Source: Shinisaurus crocodilurus
Taxonomy: Eukaryota > Chordata > Lepidosauria > Squamata > Shinisauridae
NCBI GenBank assembly: GCA_021292165.1
Contig: JAHFWL010000251.1
Location: 1 to 64,000 of the forward strand
DNA: 64,000 nt
Reading direction: 5' to 3'
The notes below the pieces were generated by a model. The model was not told the DNA's origin. It made no database searches and saw only the letters and a list, made by a program, of their open reading frames with translations. Position 1 is the first letter of the stretch. Every line of letters begins with the position of its first letter. Positions 62,156 to 64,000 of the stretch are shown here, one piece after another. A program made the translations under genes and the position numbers.

Positions 62156-62647
62156 GGGATGGGTGAATCTGTCAGTTTTGCTTTCTCCCACATTTGATTT
62201 TCATATCTCAAGATCTTTTTTGTCCTGGATGTGAAGTCATTCATGGATATTGGTAAACACTTATCAAAACCCAATTGAAATGAAATTCTCAATAGATCCA
62301 GATTCAATAGGTACAACTGTTCCGAGCATGAAGAGGACCATGTTGTACCTGACTACCAAGCACTGTAGATGAGGAGCCTGTCAGGAAAAAGAGGAGGTGG
62401 AAACCCTAATTCAGCACTAACATGCTGGATGCTACACAGGGATTGGAACCCAGATATTTAAGAGACAATAACCAAAGATCTGGGCCTGGTCAGGCAACTC
62501 TATCCATTTTGGCTTATGATGATGATGACAATGATGATGATTATTTCAAAAAATCAAGTTCTTTTTGTCCTGAATATGGAGAACTTTGTGAATTTTGAGA
62601 AATTCTTATCAAAACAAAACTGAAACAAAATTCTCACCCATCCCTAG
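62156..62647. repeat. Dispersed repeat with TAGGGATGGGTGA ends
   Basis: It opens TAGGGATGGGTGAATCTGTC and closes AAATTCTCACCCATCCCTA, a clear inverted pair. In the middle there is an inverted or duplicated arrangement with two AAGTTC/GAAGTC...GTGAATTTTG-like blocks and a GAT-rich tract (62516-62543). Flanks GTCTGTCA and GCGCGCCC do not match, so no TSD supports it as one insertion. Related pieces are at 10551-10804, 11478-11667, 13742-13948 and 21828-22320. Confidence 0.6.
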
Positions 62648-62687
62648 CGCGCCCGCCGCCACTGGCACAAGTTTCATTATGCTGCCT

Positions 62688-62691
<4 letters not shown>

Positions 62692-62730
<39 letters not shown>
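62692..62730. repeat. (GA)n microsatellite
   Basis: About 19 units of AG/GA in an almost pure run. Confidence 0.9.
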
Positions 62731-62732
<2 letters not shown>

Positions 62733-63604
62733 ATGTTTAGGATGTTTTGTGTATAACACCCCTCTCATAGAAATAATGGGAGGACCTTACGTGTACGAGG
62801 CATGGGGACCTTGTTCAGAGGGTTCAGCATCCACCTGTTCCCATTTACACAGGATACGTGCTACACAGATTGCAGTCTTTGTGATAAAAGAAGTAATATA
62901 TAATTTGTAGTAATGCTGCACGGGGTTTTTGCTCAAAGCATAGCACCAACTGTGCAATGCCATAGAATTACCTCTAAATTACTCCCCAGCCCCATCAGTA
63001 ACCATTGCCACCTTCACATTCTGATACTCCATATGACACTCACAGAGAAGAAAATCTTCTGTCGCTTTGTCACTCAGCAAGAGATTTAATGGCAGTGTCA
63101 CATTGTTCAAGGGTGAACTAGCATATGCATAAGCAATTTCATGCCCTCCACCAAAAGGTGGGTTTTCTATAAGCATCTATTGCTATGGCAGACACCAGAG
63201 CATGAAATAGTGCTTACAATGCAATTCCCCCTGGACGTTTGAAAGGGAATAGTTACATAGCTAAGCACCAGCTCATTTTCTAGATGGCAGCTTCTCTGAG
63301 GTTCTATATTTTATTTACAGCTCACAGTGAGAGTGGATTTTTGATTGAAATATAATTTACGGAATGAAATATATTTTACTGTCGAGAGAATGGAAGGTGT
63401 GAATATTCATAATATAAAAGATTTCTAAGGACAGAGAATGCGAGAGAGTTGCCAGGTGGTATTCCTATTTTCACCCTTCTGTTTCCTTTGTCTTCCCTGC
63501 CCTTCAAGAGAAAACCACACACTCCAAAGTCACAGCAGAGGTTGAACTCGCAGAGGTTGAATAGGCAGCCCTAAAATAGCTAAGGTAGCGACAGTGGCGG
63601 CGGA
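62731..63604. other. No supported feature
   Basis: Ordinary AT-rich sequence without recognised frames or repeat ends. Confidence 0.45.
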
Positions 63605-63985
63605 TGCCAAATATCAAGCAGTGGTGTAGTGGTAGACTTTGAAGGGCAGGTGCTCATCGTGACAGTCCCCTTGGCCATGCCCCCGAGGAGAGTACCCTAT
63701 ACTCATGGAGGAGAAGGCGATCAGTGGCTACTGGTCCTGATGGCTAAATGCTACCTCCACTATCAGACGCAGTATGTCTATGTATGTACACTGGTTGCCA
63801 GGGAACATGGGTGGGAGGGTGCTGTTGCACTCATGTCCTGTTTGTGGGCTTCCCGTGGGCAGCTGGTTGGGCACTGTGTGAACAGGATGCTGGACTGGAT
63901 GGACCCTTAGTCAGATCTAACACAAGAGTCCAAAAATGCAGAGGCAGCTGTGTTGATCCATATCAGCAAATCACTTCTATGAGTT
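63605..63985 (+). mobile_element. CR1-like retroposon copy
   Basis: The blocks GATCAGTGGCTACTGGTCC, CTATCAGACGCAGTATG, GGTTGCCAGGGAACATGGG, GGGTGCTGTTGCACTCATG, GTGGGCTTCCCGTGGGCAGC and GGATGCTGGACTGGATGGAC form the familiar order of a squamate CR1-like 3' region. Partial copies are at 37135-37315 and 32290-32425. It has no coding content here and the end lies near the window edge. Confidence 0.65.
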
Positions 63986-64000
63986 TTCATCTGCTAGGAG

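Overview
This window looks like non-coding nuclear DNA from a squamate reptile (lizard or snake). The evidence is the repeat mix: L2-clade LINEs, CR1-type 3' ends, tRNA-derived SINEs with L2-like tails, SINEs with 5S rRNA-derived heads, a short L1 insertion, and many hAT-type DNA transposons and MITEs. I found no exon of a recognisable host protein gene on either strand. Nearly all short open frames lie inside repeats or in sequence without coding character. The window is best read as a gene desert or a long intron.

The main structural result is a set of DNA transposons that can be delimited exactly, because each has terminal inverted repeats and an 8-bp target-site duplication (TSD). They are: 860-1005 (GCTAGGGC), 2790-2969 (imperfect TSD), 3116-3348 (ATTGACAG), 11682-12606 (TTCTAACC), 14653-19673 (CTGCCTCT), 24993-25367 (CTTTCCAG), 29994-36187 (TATCAGAG), 41378-42600 (CTTTAGAA) and 50303-52206 (AACAACCA). 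Eight of the nine TSDs are perfect. The 8-bp length is the hAT signature. Four of the elements are large containers into which other elements have jumped.

Layout. 0-14 kb: SINE and L2 tails, small MITEs, an L1 3' end with a 14-bp TSD, a 5S-headed SINE with a CR1-type tail, one 0.9-kb hAT element and a ~200-bp local duplication. 14.6-19.7 kb: a hAT element holding a near full-length L2 LINE on the minus strand, whose 1007-codon ORF (endonuclease, reverse transcriptase, C-terminal domain) is intact. 20-29 kb: mostly unremarkable sequence with a second 5S/CR1 SINE, two decayed LINE fragments and a 375-bp MITE. 30-36.2 kb: a 6.2-kb composite hAT element containing a CRE+TATA promoter-like block, a CpG-rich kilobase, several MITEs, a SINE and a decayed plus-strand L2 LINE. 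38-43 kb: LTR-like sequences, two of them in inverted orientation, one inside a hAT element. 43.6-49 kb: a long palindrome, a perfect 195-bp direct duplication and assorted MITEs. 50.3-52.2 kb: a hAT element with internal ~300-bp tandem repeats carrying CA microsatellites. 55.9-57.6 kb: another LTR-like copy and an L2 remnant. 61-61.9 kb: the 3' end of a different non-LTR retrotransposon with a C-terminal zinc finger, interrupted by one in-frame TGA.

The 1007-codon reverse transcriptase ORF is the only long intact coding sequence. L2-type machinery probably supplied the 3' ends of several SINEs here, and CR1-type machinery the 5S-headed SINEs. Family names come from recognition of motifs and ends, not from database searches.
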